From Halomonas cerina (GTDB lineage: Bacteria > Pseudomonadota > Gammaproteobacteria > Pseudomonadales > Halomonadaceae): a stretch of 64,000 nucleotides of DNA. Below, piece by piece: positions 1 to 8,294 of the stretch. Position 1 is the stretch's first letter. Each line of letters begins with the position of its first letter. Where the stretch lies: NCBI RefSeq assembly GCF_014192215.1, contig NZ_JACHXP010000019.1, positions 1 through 64,000 on the forward strand, read 5' to 3'. Below the pieces are notes generated by a model. The model worked only from the letters and a program-made list of their open reading frames with translations, was not told where the DNA came from and did no database searches. The position numbers were made by a program, and so were the translations under genes.

Positions 1-1
1 C

Positions 2-31
2 TGCCCGAGCATCGACGAATATCGCGACTGA
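2..31 (+). CDS. Possible 3' end of an upstream gene
   Basis: In the second plus frame the first bases read CPSIDEYRD and then a TGA stop at 29-31, closely followed by a strong hairpin. This fits the last residues of a gene starting outside the window. Nine residues are too few to identify a family, and it could be chance. Confidence 0.3.
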   Translation, partial: CPSIDEYRD

Positions 32-69
32 GGGACGCGACTGACCCGACACGGTGCGTCCTGCAACAC

Positions 70-98
70 CCCGGGCCCCGCCACTGGCGGGGCCCGGG
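70..98 (+). terminator. Strong GC hairpin, probable terminator
   Basis: Bases 70-82 pair perfectly with 86-98 (13 bp, all but the loop ACT). The following bases TCGTT are only weakly T-rich, so it is a terminator-like hairpin rather than a textbook one. Its position just after the stop at 29-31 fits termination of the upstream gene. Confidence 0.6.
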
Positions 99-122
99 TC
101 GTTATGCCCCGTGCAGCGCTGT

Positions 123-224
123 GTTACTCATCGATTCGGGGTCGCAGCAAGAGATAGCTATCAGGCGGCACGCCTGCTCGGCATCAGCCGACGCCAACTG
201 GAGGACCGGCTCAAGAAACGGTGA
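123..224 (+). pseudogene. Remnant of a Fis-type HTH (C-terminus of an NtrC-family regulator)
   Basis: The frame ending at the TGA at 222-224 reads SYQAARLLGISRRQLEDRL then KKR. This is the typical C-terminal Fis helix-turn-helix of sigma54 activators (QAARLLGISRRxLxxKLKK). Upstream residues in frame do not look like an AAA+ domain and the hairpin at 70-98 lies just before, so only the extreme 3' end of such a gene seems to survive. A complete XylR-type activator lies at 8591-10324, but its own HTH sequence differs, so this is not simply a copy of it. Confidence 0.55.
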
Positions 225-390
225 CAGCGACAGGGAAGAAGGGGGCGTTATAAAGAGAGACGTGGGGCAAGGGGGATGGTCCACACCTCACCCGATAGAG
301 CCGCAAGGCATTCATCGGGGGGTAAGGCCAAGGCGGGCCGCCTGGAGGAGACGCGGCCCGGGAGCCCTGACGCTGGGCGGTATGACCGCC

Positions 391-549
391 TCACAGATAA
401 TCGAAGCGGGACGCCGTACGCGCCTGAAAGCCCTGATACGCGCTTTCGGTCATCAGTTCCAGCACTCGGTAGGCGGCTTTGCCGATGCGCTGGTGCAGGG
501 GAGCCTGAGCGATGGTGGCGGTAGGGTCAGCGACAGTCTGGGTCGTCAT
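391..549 (-). CDS. Small protein of unknown function (52 aa)
   Basis: An ATG at 549 opens a 52-codon frame on the minus strand ending in TGA at 391-393, starting MTTQTVADPTATIAQ and ending ARTASRFDYL. Codon choice is like that of real genes here, with a central amphipathic stretch (RIGKAAYRVLELMTESAYQGF) and no signal peptide. The upstream RBS is weak. Two perfect inverted repeats (575-591 and 600-613) lie directly upstream and could regulate it. I do not recognise the family. Confidence 0.5.
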   Translation of the reverse strand: MTTQTVADPTATIAQAPLHQRIGKAAYRVLELMTESAYQGFQARTASRFDYL

Positions 550-574
550 GAAAGATAAGCCTGTTGGTTAATGA

Positions 575-591
575 GTATGCTAACAGCATAC
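575..591. promoter_or_regulatory. Inverted repeat GTATGCT-AAC-AGCATAC
   Basis: Seven-base perfect arms with a 3-base spacer, 26 bases upstream of the small minus-strand ORF at 391-549. It has the form of a dimeric repressor operator; the regulator is unknown. Confidence 0.45.
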
Positions 592-599
592 CCGATACC

Positions 600-613
600 T
601 AGACTTTAGTCTA
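600..613. promoter_or_regulatory. Inverted repeat TAGACTTTAGTCTA
   Basis: Perfect palindrome with 6-base arms around TT, containing GACTTTAGTC (602-611). The same core or its G variant recurs upstream of several operons in this window (10454, 23511, 31851, 51904, 55259). It lies between the small minus-strand ORF and the FMN reductase, so it could serve either. Confidence 0.55.
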
Positions 614-770
614 ATTCGCTATCCTTGGCCGAACAGCCCCCCTATCCCCTCCACATGGTCGGGATGGATCAGTGGCGGAGCAATCTCCCTATCAAGGTTC
701 AGCTACACTGCTGCGTGAACGCGTGACGCTCAAGGGGTCACATTCTCTTCCAACTGTCGGAGAACACTCG

Positions 771-1319
771 ATGAAGGTACTGGCTATCAGCGGTAGCCTG
801 CGTCAGGGCTCGTACAACACCCGGCTGCTCGAGGCGGCATGCGCCGCGATCGGCGACCAGGCGAGCGTCACGACCTTCGATATCGGCAAGGTGCCACATT
901 ACAATGGCGACCTCGATGGCGAGACCAAGCCGACCGCCGTGCAGGAACTCCTCGACGCCATCGCCGGCGCCGACGGCCTGATGATCGTCACCCCGGAGTA
1001 CAACTACAGCGTGCCCGGTGTGCTCAAGAATGCCATCGACTGGGCCTCACGCCCCGCCTTCAAGTCGGTGCTCAAGGGCAAACCCACCCTGATTTTGAGT
1101 GCCTCGATGAGTGCCACTGGTGGCGCGCGGTCACAGGTACATCTGCGCGACACCCTGGCGGGCATCCTTACCCCCGTGTTTCAGGCCCCGGATTTTCTGG
1201 TGCCCACCGCCCACAAGGCCTTCGACGAGACCGGTACGCTGAAGGACGAGGCCACGCAAGACCTGCTGAAGCAGCGCGTGGCCGCCTATCTCGACTGGGC
1301 CCGGTCACTGCATGGCTGA
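771..1319 (+). CDS. NADPH-dependent FMN reductase family protein
   Basis: This 182-aa flavodoxin-fold protein begins MKVLAISGSLRQGSYNTRLL; GSLRxxSxN is the phosphate-binding loop of the NADPH-dependent FMN reductase family. The segment TPEYNYSVPGVLKNAIDWAS (about residues 66-85) is the family's second signature, beside the flavin ring. Members reduce free flavins, quinones or azo dyes with NAD(P)H in the cytoplasm; the substrate cannot be told. The ATG at 771 was chosen because GGAGAA lies six bases upstream and the fold starts there, although the frame is open further upstream. It is followed 46 bases later by an FAH-family gene, probably co-transcribed. Confidence 0.85.
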   Translation: MKVLAISGSLRQGSYNTRLLEAACAAIGDQASVTTFDIGKVPHYNGDLDGETKPTAVQELLDAIAGADGLMIVTPEYNYSVPGVLKNAIDWASRPAFKSVLKGKPTLILSASMSATGGARSQVHLRDTLAGILTPVFQAPDFLVPTAHKAFDETGTLKDEATQDLLKQRVAAYLDWARSLHG

Positions 1320-1365
1320 TCACCGCCTGCCCCCATGCTCTGTTCGATGATCCAGGAGTCACGCC

Positions 1366-2070
1366 ATGACCGACTACGTCTTCGATCCGCCGCCCCTTCC
1401 CAGCGTCGCCATCGAGGGAGATGATAAACGCTTCCCGGTCCGCCGCATCTTCTGCGTGGGCCGCAACTACGAGGCCCATGCCCGGGAAATGGGCCGTGAC
1501 CCGAGCCGCGAGCTGCCGTTCTTCTTCACCAAGCCCGCCGACGCCATCGTGCCCGACGGCGGCGACGTGCCCTACCCGCCGCAGACCCATGAGCTGCACT
1601 ACGAGATGGAACTGGTGGTCGCCATCGGCAAGGCCGGCTTCCAGATCCCGGCCGACCAGGCGCAGGCGCACATCATCGGTTATGCCACCGGCAACGACCT
1701 GACCCGTCGCGACCTGCAGCTCGAGGCTCGCGAGAAGGGGCGCCCCTGGGACTGGGGCAAGGCCTTCGACGCCTCGGCGGTGATCTCGCCGATCCGCCTG
1801 GCCAGCGAGATCGGTCACCCGACCCGCGGGCGTATCTGGCTCGCCGTCAACGACGAGATCAAGCAGGACCAGGATATCGCCGACCTGATCTGGGACGTGG
1901 AGGAGATCATTTCGATCCTTTCCCACTCCATGCGCATTCAGCCGGGCGATCTGATCTATACCGGCACCCCGGCCGGCGTGGGCCCCCTGCAGATTGGCGA
2001 CCGGGTCACCGGGGGTGTCGAGGGGGTGGGCGAACAGGCCTTTACCATCGTGGCACCCGAAAACGCCTAA
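1366..2070 (+). CDS. Fumarylacetoacetate hydrolase family protein (fumarylpyruvate hydrolase-like)
   Basis: This 234-aa protein has the single-domain FAH fold used by fumarylpyruvate hydrolases and acylpyruvases. Visible marks are RRIFCVGRNYEAHAREMG (26-43), the metal ligands in ELHYEMELVVAIG (Glu80 and Glu82), GYATGNDLTRRDLQ with Asp111, and the C-terminal YTGTPAGVGPLQIGDRV loop. The family cleaves the C-C bond of 2,4-dioxo acids late in gentisate, homogentisate or meta-cleavage pathways. An AGGAGT site stands ahead of the ATG. No gentisate dioxygenase is visible in the window, so its pathway is uncertain. Confidence 0.85.
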   Translation: MTDYVFDPPPLPSVAIEGDDKRFPVRRIFCVGRNYEAHAREMGRDPSRELPFFFTKPADAIVPDGGDVPYPPQTHELHYEMELVVAIGKAGFQIPADQAQAHIIGYATGNDLTRRDLQLEAREKGRPWDWGKAFDASAVISPIRLASEIGHPTRGRIWLAVNDEIKQDQDIADLIWDVEEIISILSHSMRIQPGDLIYTGTPAGVGPLQIGDRVTGGVEGVGEQAFTIVAPENA

Positions 2071-2128
2071 GCCGGCGATGCCCGGCTCGGTCTTACAGAA
2101 CGCCCCGGCCAATGACCGGGCCCAGGCA

Positions 2129-3040
2129 TCACAGGAACTTGGTGAACTGCAGGCGCAGGGCGTCTCCCTCGCTCTCGGCCCCCTTCAGTGCGCCGCCTTC
2201 GGCATCATATTCGTGGTAGTAGGCCCCCTTGAGCATGACCCCGACCGAAGGCCAGAGGTAGCCCACCTCGGCGCCGATGGCGTGGCGTTCGGCCTTGTCG
2301 GTGGTCGGCGCGCCGTCGTCGGCCTCGAGCTGCCAGGCGTCATACCCAACCAGGCCGAGCTCGAGACCGTTGCTCAAGCGCTGGCCGATGCCCCACTCCA
2401 GTAGCCAGCTGTCCCCCGGGGTGATGCCGGTGTCGTCCTGCTCGGTCTTGATCTCGTAGCGCGACAGCGCCGAGACGTTCCAGGTCTTCTCGGCACCGAA
2501 GTGCCACATCCCCCCCAGGGTCAGCATGATGGTGCCATACCCTTTGCCGACCGAGGCCGGGTTGGCGGCATCGAAGTCACCCGTATCGAACCAGTGGCCG
2601 GCGGCAAAGGTCGCATCCCATTGCGGGCCATGCCAGCCCAGGATCACCGGGCCGACGAAGATATCGCCAAACCCCTCATCATCGAAGCCTTGCCGGCCGA
2701 CTGGGGTCTCCAGGTCGAGCTCGGTATCGAACATCGGGATGATGGTCTCCATCCCATAATCGGCCCCCAGAAACGTCTTGTCGGTGATCCAGATCAGGCG
2801 ATGGCCCAGCGCGTTGACGGTACCGGTATTGTCACCGGGTAGAGCCTCACCCGAAGCATCGTTGAAGTTGTCGATATCGTAGTGGAGCAGGTAACCCCGA
2901 TAGTAGAGCCCGGCCGGCGGCGCGGCGGCGGCACTCAGCCCTTCGATGCCCGGGGGATAGTGGCCGTTGGCGGCCAGAGCAGGCGCGGCAACGGCGCTGG
3001 CGCCGAGGGCAGCCAGCGAGGCAAGCGTCTGATATTTCAT
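2129..3040 (-). CDS. SphA/MetA-type outer-membrane channel for aromatic catabolism
   Basis: A 303-aa protein with a signal peptide (cleavage near APALAANG, residues 19-25), then alternating beta strands ending in a C-terminal aromatic-type strand (RLQFTKFL). The start after the signal, HYPPGIEGLSAAAAPPAGLYYRGYLLHYD, matches the phenol-degradation meta-pathway protein family (COG4313/PF13557), which is found in many aromatic degradation operons and thought to form an outer-membrane channel for hydrophobic substrates. It is the last gene of the pch operon, so p-cresol or related phenols are plausible cargo. The exact transport role is not proven for most members. Confidence 0.75.
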   Translation of the reverse strand: MKYQTLASLAALGASAVAAPALAANGHYPPGIEGLSAAAAPPAGLYYRGYLLHYDIDNFNDASGEALPGDNTGTVNALGHRLIWITDKTFLGADYGMETIIPMFDTELDLETPVGRQGFDDEGFGDIFVGPVILGWHGPQWDATFAAGHWFDTGDFDAANPASVGKGYGTIMLTLGGMWHFGAEKTWNVSALSRYEIKTEQDDTGITPGDSWLLEWGIGQRLSNGLELGLVGYDAWQLEADDGAPTTDKAERHAIGAEVGYLWPSVGVMLKGAYYHEYDAEGGALKGAESEGDALRLQFTKFL

Positions 3041-3126
3041 TGATTGTTATCTCTCACAGGTCCCTGCCAGGTGCCTTCGGCACCTGACAAGGGAATACAC
3101 AGGGTCGGAACGGATCGCCGCCAGGC

Positions 3127-4593
3127 TTAGAACGGATAGCCGCGGGGGGAGTGCTGCACGCTGATCCACTGGTCGGTGGTGAACTCCTCGATGGCCCAGT
3201 CGCCGTTGAAGCGGCCCAGCCCCGAGTTCTTCTCGCCGCCGAAGGCCACATGAGCCTCGTCGTTGACCGGCATGTCGTTGACGTGCGTCATGCCGGCCTT
3301 GATGCCTTGGGCGAAGCGCGCGCCCCGTGCCAGGTCGGCGGTGAACACCGCACTCGAGAGCCCGTACTCGCTGGCGTTGGCCAGCTCCAAGGCATGGGCC
3401 TCGTCGCGGGCCTTCTGGATCCCCACCAGCGGGCCGAAGATCTCCTCACGGCTGATCTCCATCGCCGGCGTCACATCGCCGAACACATGCGGCGAGATCA
3501 CCTGGCCCTCGATGGGACCGTCGAGCAGCACGGTGGCGCCCTCCTCCCTGGCGGTGGCGATCTTCGCCTCCAGACCCTCGCGCTGCTTGGCGTTGATGAT
3601 CGGTCCGACCACCGTGGCCATGTCGTCCGGGTCGCCGACCGTAAGCCCCTTGACCTTGGCCACGAAGCGCTCGACGAACTCGTCGTAGCGGCGCTCATCG
3701 ACGATGATGCGGTTGATGGCCATGCAGATCTGGCCCTGATGCAGGAACTTGCCCATCGTCGCGGCATTGACGGCCTGGTCGAGGTCAGCATCGTCGAGCA
3801 CCACGAAGGGGCTGTTGCCGCCCAGTTCCAGGGCCACCTTCTTGATATGCTCGCCGCCGCTGCAGATCCCACCGATGCGCCGCCCCACCGGGGTCGAACC
3901 GGTGAAGGAAATCATCCGTGGCACCCGGTGCTCGACGAAGGCGTCACCGATCTCGCTGCCGGCGCCCACCACCACGCTGAGCACGCCCTTAGGCAGGCCG
4001 GCCTCCTCGAAGATCCTCGCCAGCAACAGGCCGCCGGTGACCGGGGTATCGCTGGCCGGCTTGACCACCACGGCGTTGCCCAGCGCCAGCGCCGGGGCGA
4101 TGGAGCGCTGGGAGAGGTGCAGCGGGAAGTTCCAGGGGCTGATCACCCCCACCACGCCCAGCGGCTTGCGGTAGATGCGGTTCTCCTTGCCCGGCACGTC
4201 GGAGGCCAGGGTCATGCCGTGCACCCGACCCGGCATGCTGGCAGCCTCCTGGGTGATGCCGCGCGCCGCGCCCCACTCCACGTTGGCCTTGAGCCGGGTG
4301 CTGCCGGCCTCGCGGATCAGCCAGTCGATGATCTCCTCCTTGCGGGCATCGAAGATCTCGACCACACGCTGCAGCAGCGCCGCACGCTCCCCCGGCGGGG
4401 TGGCGGCCCACTCACGCTGAGCCTTCTCTGCCGCCAGATAGGCCGCATCGAGGTCCTCGCGATTGGCCAAGGGAATCGTCACCAGTTCGTCCTGGTTATA
4501 GGGGTTGGTGACCGTCAGGCGACGGTCGCTTCCGCCCTCACGCCACTCGCCGGCGATGGGCTGCAGATGGAAGTCGGTATAGCGTTCTGTCAT
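3127..4593 (-). CDS. pchA: Aldehyde dehydrogenase, probable 4-hydroxybenzaldehyde dehydrogenase
   Basis: This 488-aa NAD(P)+-dependent aldehyde dehydrogenase has the full catalytic set: [13 protein letters not shown] (Asn155), Lys178 in VVKPASDTP, Glu256 in ALELGGNSP and the nucleophile Cys290 in GQICMAINR. It resembles the benzaldehyde/4-hydroxybenzaldehyde dehydrogenase branch. In Pseudomonas putida, pchA lies in the same operon as pchC, pchX and pchF and oxidises 4-hydroxybenzaldehyde, the product of p-cresol methylhydroxylase, to 4-hydroxybenzoate. Here it follows those three genes, with an MBL gene between. The assignment rests on family plus context; vanillin or benzaldehyde are alternative substrates. 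Confidence 0.8.
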   Translation of the reverse strand: MTERYTDFHLQPIAGEWREGGSDRRLTVTNPYNQDELVTIPLANREDLDAAYLAAEKAQREWAATPPGERAALLQRVVEIFDARKEEIIDWLIREAGSTRLKANVEWGAARGITQEAASMPGRVHGMTLASDVPGKENRIYRKPLGVVGVISPWNFPLHLSQRSIAPALALGNAVVVKPASDTPVTGGLLLARIFEEAGLPKGVLSVVVGAGSEIGDAFVEHRVPRMISFTGSTPVGRRIGGICSGGEHIKKVALELGGNSPFVVLDDADLDQAVNAATMGKFLHQGQICMAINRIIVDERRYDEFVERFVAKVKGLTVGDPDDMATVVGPIINAKQREGLEAKIATAREEGATVLLDGPIEGQVISPHVFGDVTPAMEISREEIFGPLVGIQKARDEAHALELANASEYGLSSAVFTADLARGARFAQGIKAGMTHVNDMPVNDEAHVAFGGEKNSGLGRFNGDWAIEEFTTDQWISVQHSPRGYPF

Positions 4594-4658
4594 CTCTTAA
4601 TTCCTCCCGCTGACCATGATCCAAGCCGTCATGGCCTAGCTGTATCGTGCTGGACACT

Positions 4659-5645
4659 TCATTCGTAGATATCGAGATCGCTTGCCAGTACGAAGTTGCC
4701 GTCGTAGTAGCCGGCCATTTCGTCACGAAGTTGCTCGTCGGTCTGTCCAAAGAACAGCGGATGGGTCATCACCAGCAGCTCGGGGTCGATCGCCTCGCCG
4801 ATCTGGGCCAGCTGCCGGGTGCTGGTATGGGCGTGATACATGTAGTCCTGCCAGTCCTGGGGCAGCTGATCGACGCCGGTCTCGCTCATCACCTCGTGGA
4901 TCAGGATGTCGGCGCCTTCGAAATGCGCGTAGAGCGCCTCGTCGTGGCGGGTATCGCCGCTGATCACCACGGTCTTCTCCGGCGTTTCCACCCGGTAGCC
5001 GAATGCCATGCCCTCCGGCCAGCTGCCATGAGGCACCTTGAAGGCGGTGACGGTCACCTTGTTGTCCTGGTGCACCACCTGGGTATCGCCGATCTCGGTG
5101 ACATCGACCTTGAACCCCTCCGGGTTGGCCGGTTGAGTACCGTGCAGACGGTGGTCGATATCATCCACGTAGGCTTCCAGGATGTTGGTGGTCATCGCCT
5201 CGATGCCCTTGGGGCCAACGACCTTCATCGGCTCGCTGCGCCCCATGATCCAGGGCCGTAGCATCAGCTCCGGCATCCCCATCACGTGGTCCGAGTCGAG
5301 ATGGGTGACGAACACCTTGTTCATCTCGCCGTAGACGGACTCATTGCTGAAGTAGATATCCTCAGGCATGAAGTCCTTGCCGGAAAGCGCATCGAAATTC
5401 CTGACGAAACCCGGCCCGGCATCGAACAGGTACATCTCCTTGTCGACCACCACCAGGATGGCCTGACCGGCGCGTTCATGCTTGAGCACCGGCGTACCGG
5501 TACCCAGCATCACCACGGTGGTATTGCTGGTCGTCTGCGCGCTGCTGGCAGCCTCTTCCGGCTCCGCGGCCAGCACGACCTGACTGCCCAGCAGACCGAT
5601 CAAGGACAGGGCCGCCAGGGGCTTGAGCGTGAAGCGAATGGACAT
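4659..5645 (-). CDS. Exported MBL-fold metallo-hydrolase
   Basis: A 328-aa protein with an N-terminal signal peptide (hydrophobic PLAALSLIGLLGSQVVLAAE) and a metallo-beta-lactamase fold of the RNase Z/arylsulfatase-like type. Landmarks are VVMLGTGTPVL, LFDAGPGFVRNF, THLDSDHVMGMPEL, KVPHGSWPEG, SGDTRHDE and a final MTHPLFFG. The metal motif is HxDxDH instead of the usual HxHxDH, so the second His is replaced by Asp. I chose the start at 5645 because AAGGTGA lies seven bases upstream and the signal peptide begins there. It sits inside the pch operon between pchF and pchA, so a periplasmic role on a phenolic ester or sulfate is conceivable but unproven. Confidence 0.75.
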   Translation of the reverse strand: MSIRFTLKPLAALSLIGLLGSQVVLAAEPEEAASSAQTTSNTTVVMLGTGTPVLKHERAGQAILVVVDKEMYLFDAGPGFVRNFDALSGKDFMPEDIYFSNESVYGEMNKVFVTHLDSDHVMGMPELMLRPWIMGRSEPMKVVGPKGIEAMTTNILEAYVDDIDHRLHGTQPANPEGFKVDVTEIGDTQVVHQDNKVTVTAFKVPHGSWPEGMAFGYRVETPEKTVVISGDTRHDEALYAHFEGADILIHEVMSETGVDQLPQDWQDYMYHAHTSTRQLAQIGEAIDPELLVMTHPLFFGQTDEQLRDEMAGYYDGNFVLASDLDIYE

Positions 5646-5717
5646 AACTAAATCACCTTGTTGTTGTGGCGCTTGGAGCAAGGAACAGGCGGCACCGAAG
5701 GCGCCGCCTATAAAGGC

Positions 5718-7268
5718 CTAGAGGCGAATGCCGGACTTGCCCGGCGAGAGGATGCCGTTGGGGTCCAGGGCCTTCTTCAGGGTCCGGTGCACCTCGCGCA
5801 GCGGCTCACCGAAGGTGCCGGCGACCTGCTCCATGAACTCGGTGTTGGTGCGGTAGAGGCCGTAGCCGCGCTTGGCGAACTCGTCGATCAGCTCGGCAAA
5901 GCAGTCGTGGGCGCGCTGGGTCTCCTCCGGGTCCTGGCGGTTGTAGAGCAGATCGATAACATGGTGCATGTCGCGCCAGCCGACGATGTACTCGGCCACG
6001 TAGTCGAAGCCGTACTTGCCGAGGATCCGCTGGGCCAATGCGGTCTGGTCCTTGGTTTCGCTGCCCTTGGCCTGGGAGACCGGGGCGAACCACATGGAGC
6101 CGCCGCCCCCGCGCCAGTTGTAGAGGCCGAACTCCTGCAGGTTCATGTCGCCCTTCATCAGCGCCGAGCGATAGGAGAAGCCGCCGCCGCGCTTCTCGGC
6201 CTCCTCGCCGTACATGATCTTGGCCTTGCCGCTGGCCCCGAAGGCCTGCTCGACGATCTTCCAGTTGACCTCGATTTGCTCCGGGGTGCCGTAGAGCGCC
6301 GCATAGACGTTCCACTCGCCGATGCCTTCGTCGGCCTTGATGCGCTCGATGGCCTCGCGCGGAATGGAGTCGGTGCCCTCGTAGTACGTCTTGCGCGTCA
6401 CATGGGTGCCCGCGTCCCACAGGGTATGCACGATCACCACGGCATTGGGGATGATCTGTGAGATACGCAGCGGGCGCAGCACATCGACGATCTCTTCGAT
6501 ATCTTCCGGGTCCTGGTACTGGATCAGGAAGGGCCAATAGGCCGGCGGTTCGGGCATCAGCCACAGCCCCATCTTGGTCACGATGCCGTAGTTGGACTGG
6601 GTAAAGAGACCATCGATGTAGGGGCCATAGCCCCACTTGAAGACCTGCCAGGAGCTGGAGTTCTCGATACCGCCCATGCCGGTGCGCACCACCTCGCCGT
6701 TGGCCAGCACCACCTCCATGCCGCACTGGAACATGAAGTGCTCGCCATAGGGGGTATAGCCCACGCCGCGATCCAGGGTGTTGCCCACCGGGCCGGCGAT
6801 CGCCGAGGGCGCCGGCGGGTCGAGCCACAGCTTGAGGTCATTCTCCTTGATATAGTCGTAGAGCTGCTGATAGGTCACCCCGGGCTCGAGCAGCGCCGTG
6901 CACACCTCCGGGTCCACGTCGAGGATGCGGTTCATGCGATGCATGTCGAGCATCACCTGGCCGGTCTCGCCGGGCGCGGCACTGCCATAGCCCAGGTTCT
7001 TGCCGGTGGAGATGGTCCAGATCGGAATCTTGTACTGGTTGCAGGTGCGCACGATCTCCTGCACCTGCTCGGTGGCGGTCGGCAGCAGGGCCGCGGACGG
7101 GATGTAGTCGTCGTCATCACCGGCCATCATGATCTTGGTATAGGGCGCCAGCTGGTCGCTGTCGGTCAGGACGCTGTCGGCGCCGAGGATCTCGCGGAAG
7201 CGGGCCAGGGCCGCATCGAAGTCGGCGGCGGCCACGCCCTTGGGCAGAATGCGCTCGCTTGTGCTCAT
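5718..7268 (-). CDS. pchF: 4-cresol dehydrogenase (hydroxylating), flavoprotein subunit
   Basis: This 516-aa FAD enzyme of the vanillyl-alcohol oxidase/PCMH family oxidises p-cresol to 4-hydroxybenzyl alcohol and then 4-hydroxybenzaldehyde, using water as oxygen donor and passing electrons to a cytochrome. The PCMH-type FAD-binding region carries STGKNLGYGSAAP (Tyr94). LYNWRGGGGSMW holds Tyr383, aligning with the tyrosine that binds FAD covalently in P. putida PchF (Tyr384). GLYRTN holds Tyr472-Arg473, aligning with its active-site Tyr473-Arg474. The constant offset of one residue is strong support. The cytochrome gene lies upstream. A eugenol hydroxylase is the main alternative. Confidence 0.88.
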   Translation of the reverse strand: MSTSERILPKGVAAADFDAALARFREILGADSVLTDSDQLAPYTKIMMAGDDDDYIPSAALLPTATEQVQEIVRTCNQYKIPIWTISTGKNLGYGSAAPGETGQVMLDMHRMNRILDVDPEVCTALLEPGVTYQQLYDYIKENDLKLWLDPPAPSAIAGPVGNTLDRGVGYTPYGEHFMFQCGMEVVLANGEVVRTGMGGIENSSSWQVFKWGYGPYIDGLFTQSNYGIVTKMGLWLMPEPPAYWPFLIQYQDPEDIEEIVDVLRPLRISQIIPNAVVIVHTLWDAGTHVTRKTYYEGTDSIPREAIERIKADEGIGEWNVYAALYGTPEQIEVNWKIVEQAFGASGKAKIMYGEEAEKRGGGFSYRSALMKGDMNLQEFGLYNWRGGGGSMWFAPVSQAKGSETKDQTALAQRILGKYGFDYVAEYIVGWRDMHHVIDLLYNRQDPEETQRAHDCFAELIDEFAKRGYGLYRTNTEFMEQVAGTFGEPLREVHRTLKKALDPNGILSPGKSGIRL

Positions 7269-7336
7269 GAAGTCGTCTCTCGATTGTTTTGGTCGGGGCG
7301 ATTATTGGATCAGTGCAGAAGGTTACGGTCAGAGGC

Positions 7337-7879
7337 TCACAGCCGAATAAGGAAGCTCAGCTCGCTGGCCGTCCCCGTGGCGTCCGCTGGACGGCGGAAC
7401 TGTCGGGCATGGCGACCGGCGCGGCCGGTCAGTGCCAGCCGGCCATACTCCCGGCCCAGCGCGGCCTGCCAGCTGCTGCCCTCCGCCACCAGCGGCCCGG
7501 CGAGGGGGCCACGGTGGCTCACCAACTGATCGGCATCCGCCGCATGGCGGCCCAGTGCCAGGATCCGGCCGCGTCCGGCCAGCAAACTGGTCAGCAGCAC
7601 CAGGCCCGCCTCGTCGGTGAAGCCGGTTGCTAGGGTGCCACTGGGCAGCGCATTCAAAGACAGCGGATCCAGGCGCCCTTCGTAGCGCGGAGTCAGGCCC
7701 TTCTGGCGCAATCCCAGCCCCAGCTCGGTGGCCGAGCGATCGGCGCCGTAGAGGCTGATCTCGCCCTGTGCCGGGGCATCGGCCACCCCGGCCTGGCTGG
7801 TCCAGGCCGCGCCCATGGCGAGGGGAGCGGCGCCCACCAGCAAGCCGTTCTTGAGCAGCTGTCGACGTGTCAGCTTCAT
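7337..7879 (-). CDS. pchX: PchX-like protein of unknown function with twin-arginine-like leader
   Basis: A 180-aa protein starting MKLTRRQLLKNGLLVGAAPLAM; TRRQLLKNG followed by a hydrophobic run is a twin-arginine (Tat) type leader. The rest (ATELGLGLRQKGLTPRYEGR, LATGFTDEAGLVLLTSLLAG) has no catalytic motif I recognise. It lies between the cytochrome and flavoprotein subunits of p-cresol methylhydroxylase, exactly where P. putida has pchX, a gene of unclear function. The start at 7879 has GGGAGGAGTG just upstream, inside the pchC end, and leaves a 4-base gap to pchC, implying coupled translation. Named by position more than by sequence. Confidence 0.65.
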   Translation of the reverse strand: MKLTRRQLLKNGLLVGAAPLAMGAAWTSQAGVADAPAQGEISLYGADRSATELGLGLRQKGLTPRYEGRLDPLSLNALPSGTLATGFTDEAGLVLLTSLLAGRGRILALGRHAADADQLVSHRGPLAGPLVAEGSSWQAALGREYGRLALTGRAGRHARQFRRPADATGTASELSFLIRL

Positions 7880-7883
7880 GGCG

Positions 7884-8294
7884 TCACTCCTCCCCAACCG
7901 AGGCGTCAGCGACCGGCGCATCGTCCAGTTCGCCGCTGACCAGTGCCTGGATCAGGCCATCGAGCTCGGCCTCGCTGATCTTGGCTTCGCGGAAGGCCGG
8001 CATGGCGGCCCGGCCGTTGCGCACCGTCATGCGGATGTAATTGCCGCGCGCCTCCCAGGCCGCCTCGGGGAAGGCGATGGTGATCTCGGGTCCGACGCCA
8101 TACTGCGGGGCATGGCAGTGCGCGCACACCTGGCGGTAGACTTCCGCCGGCTCGCGGACCTCGCGCGCGGCGTCTTCGGCCTGGGTCTGCTCTTCGGCCT
8201 GGACCTGCGGCGCTGCCACGGCAGCGCCGACAACGAGCGCCATAACACCCGCCAGGGGGAAGCGTCGGCGCGATACGCGTGTTGTCGTCTTCAT
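7884..8294 (-). CDS. pchC: 4-cresol dehydrogenase (hydroxylating), cytochrome c subunit
   Basis: This 136-aa periplasmic class I cytochrome c has a signal peptide (RRRFPLAGVMALVVGAAVAAPQVQAEE). The haem-binding CAHCH is at Cys57-His61 and Met98 in AAMPAFREAKIS is the likely sixth ligand. In p-cresol methylhydroxylase this subunit takes electrons from the PchF flavin and passes them to the respiratory chain. It is the first gene of the minus-strand pch operon, so the promoter must lie between 8295 and the divergent activator gene at 8591 or 8615. Confidence 0.88.
   Translation of the reverse strand: MKTTTRVSRRRFPLAGVMALVVGAAVAAPQVQAEEQTQAEDAAREVREPAEVYRQVCAHCHAPQYGVGPEITIAFPEAAWEARGNYIRMTVRNGRAAMPAFREAKISEAELDGLIQALVSGELDDAPVADASVGEE

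Noticed and set aside
121..558. 145-codon plus-strand frame at the window start
   Set aside because: It runs through the HTH remnant in a wrong frame and antisense to the small gene at 391-549; composition is Arg/Gly-rich and no motif is present.
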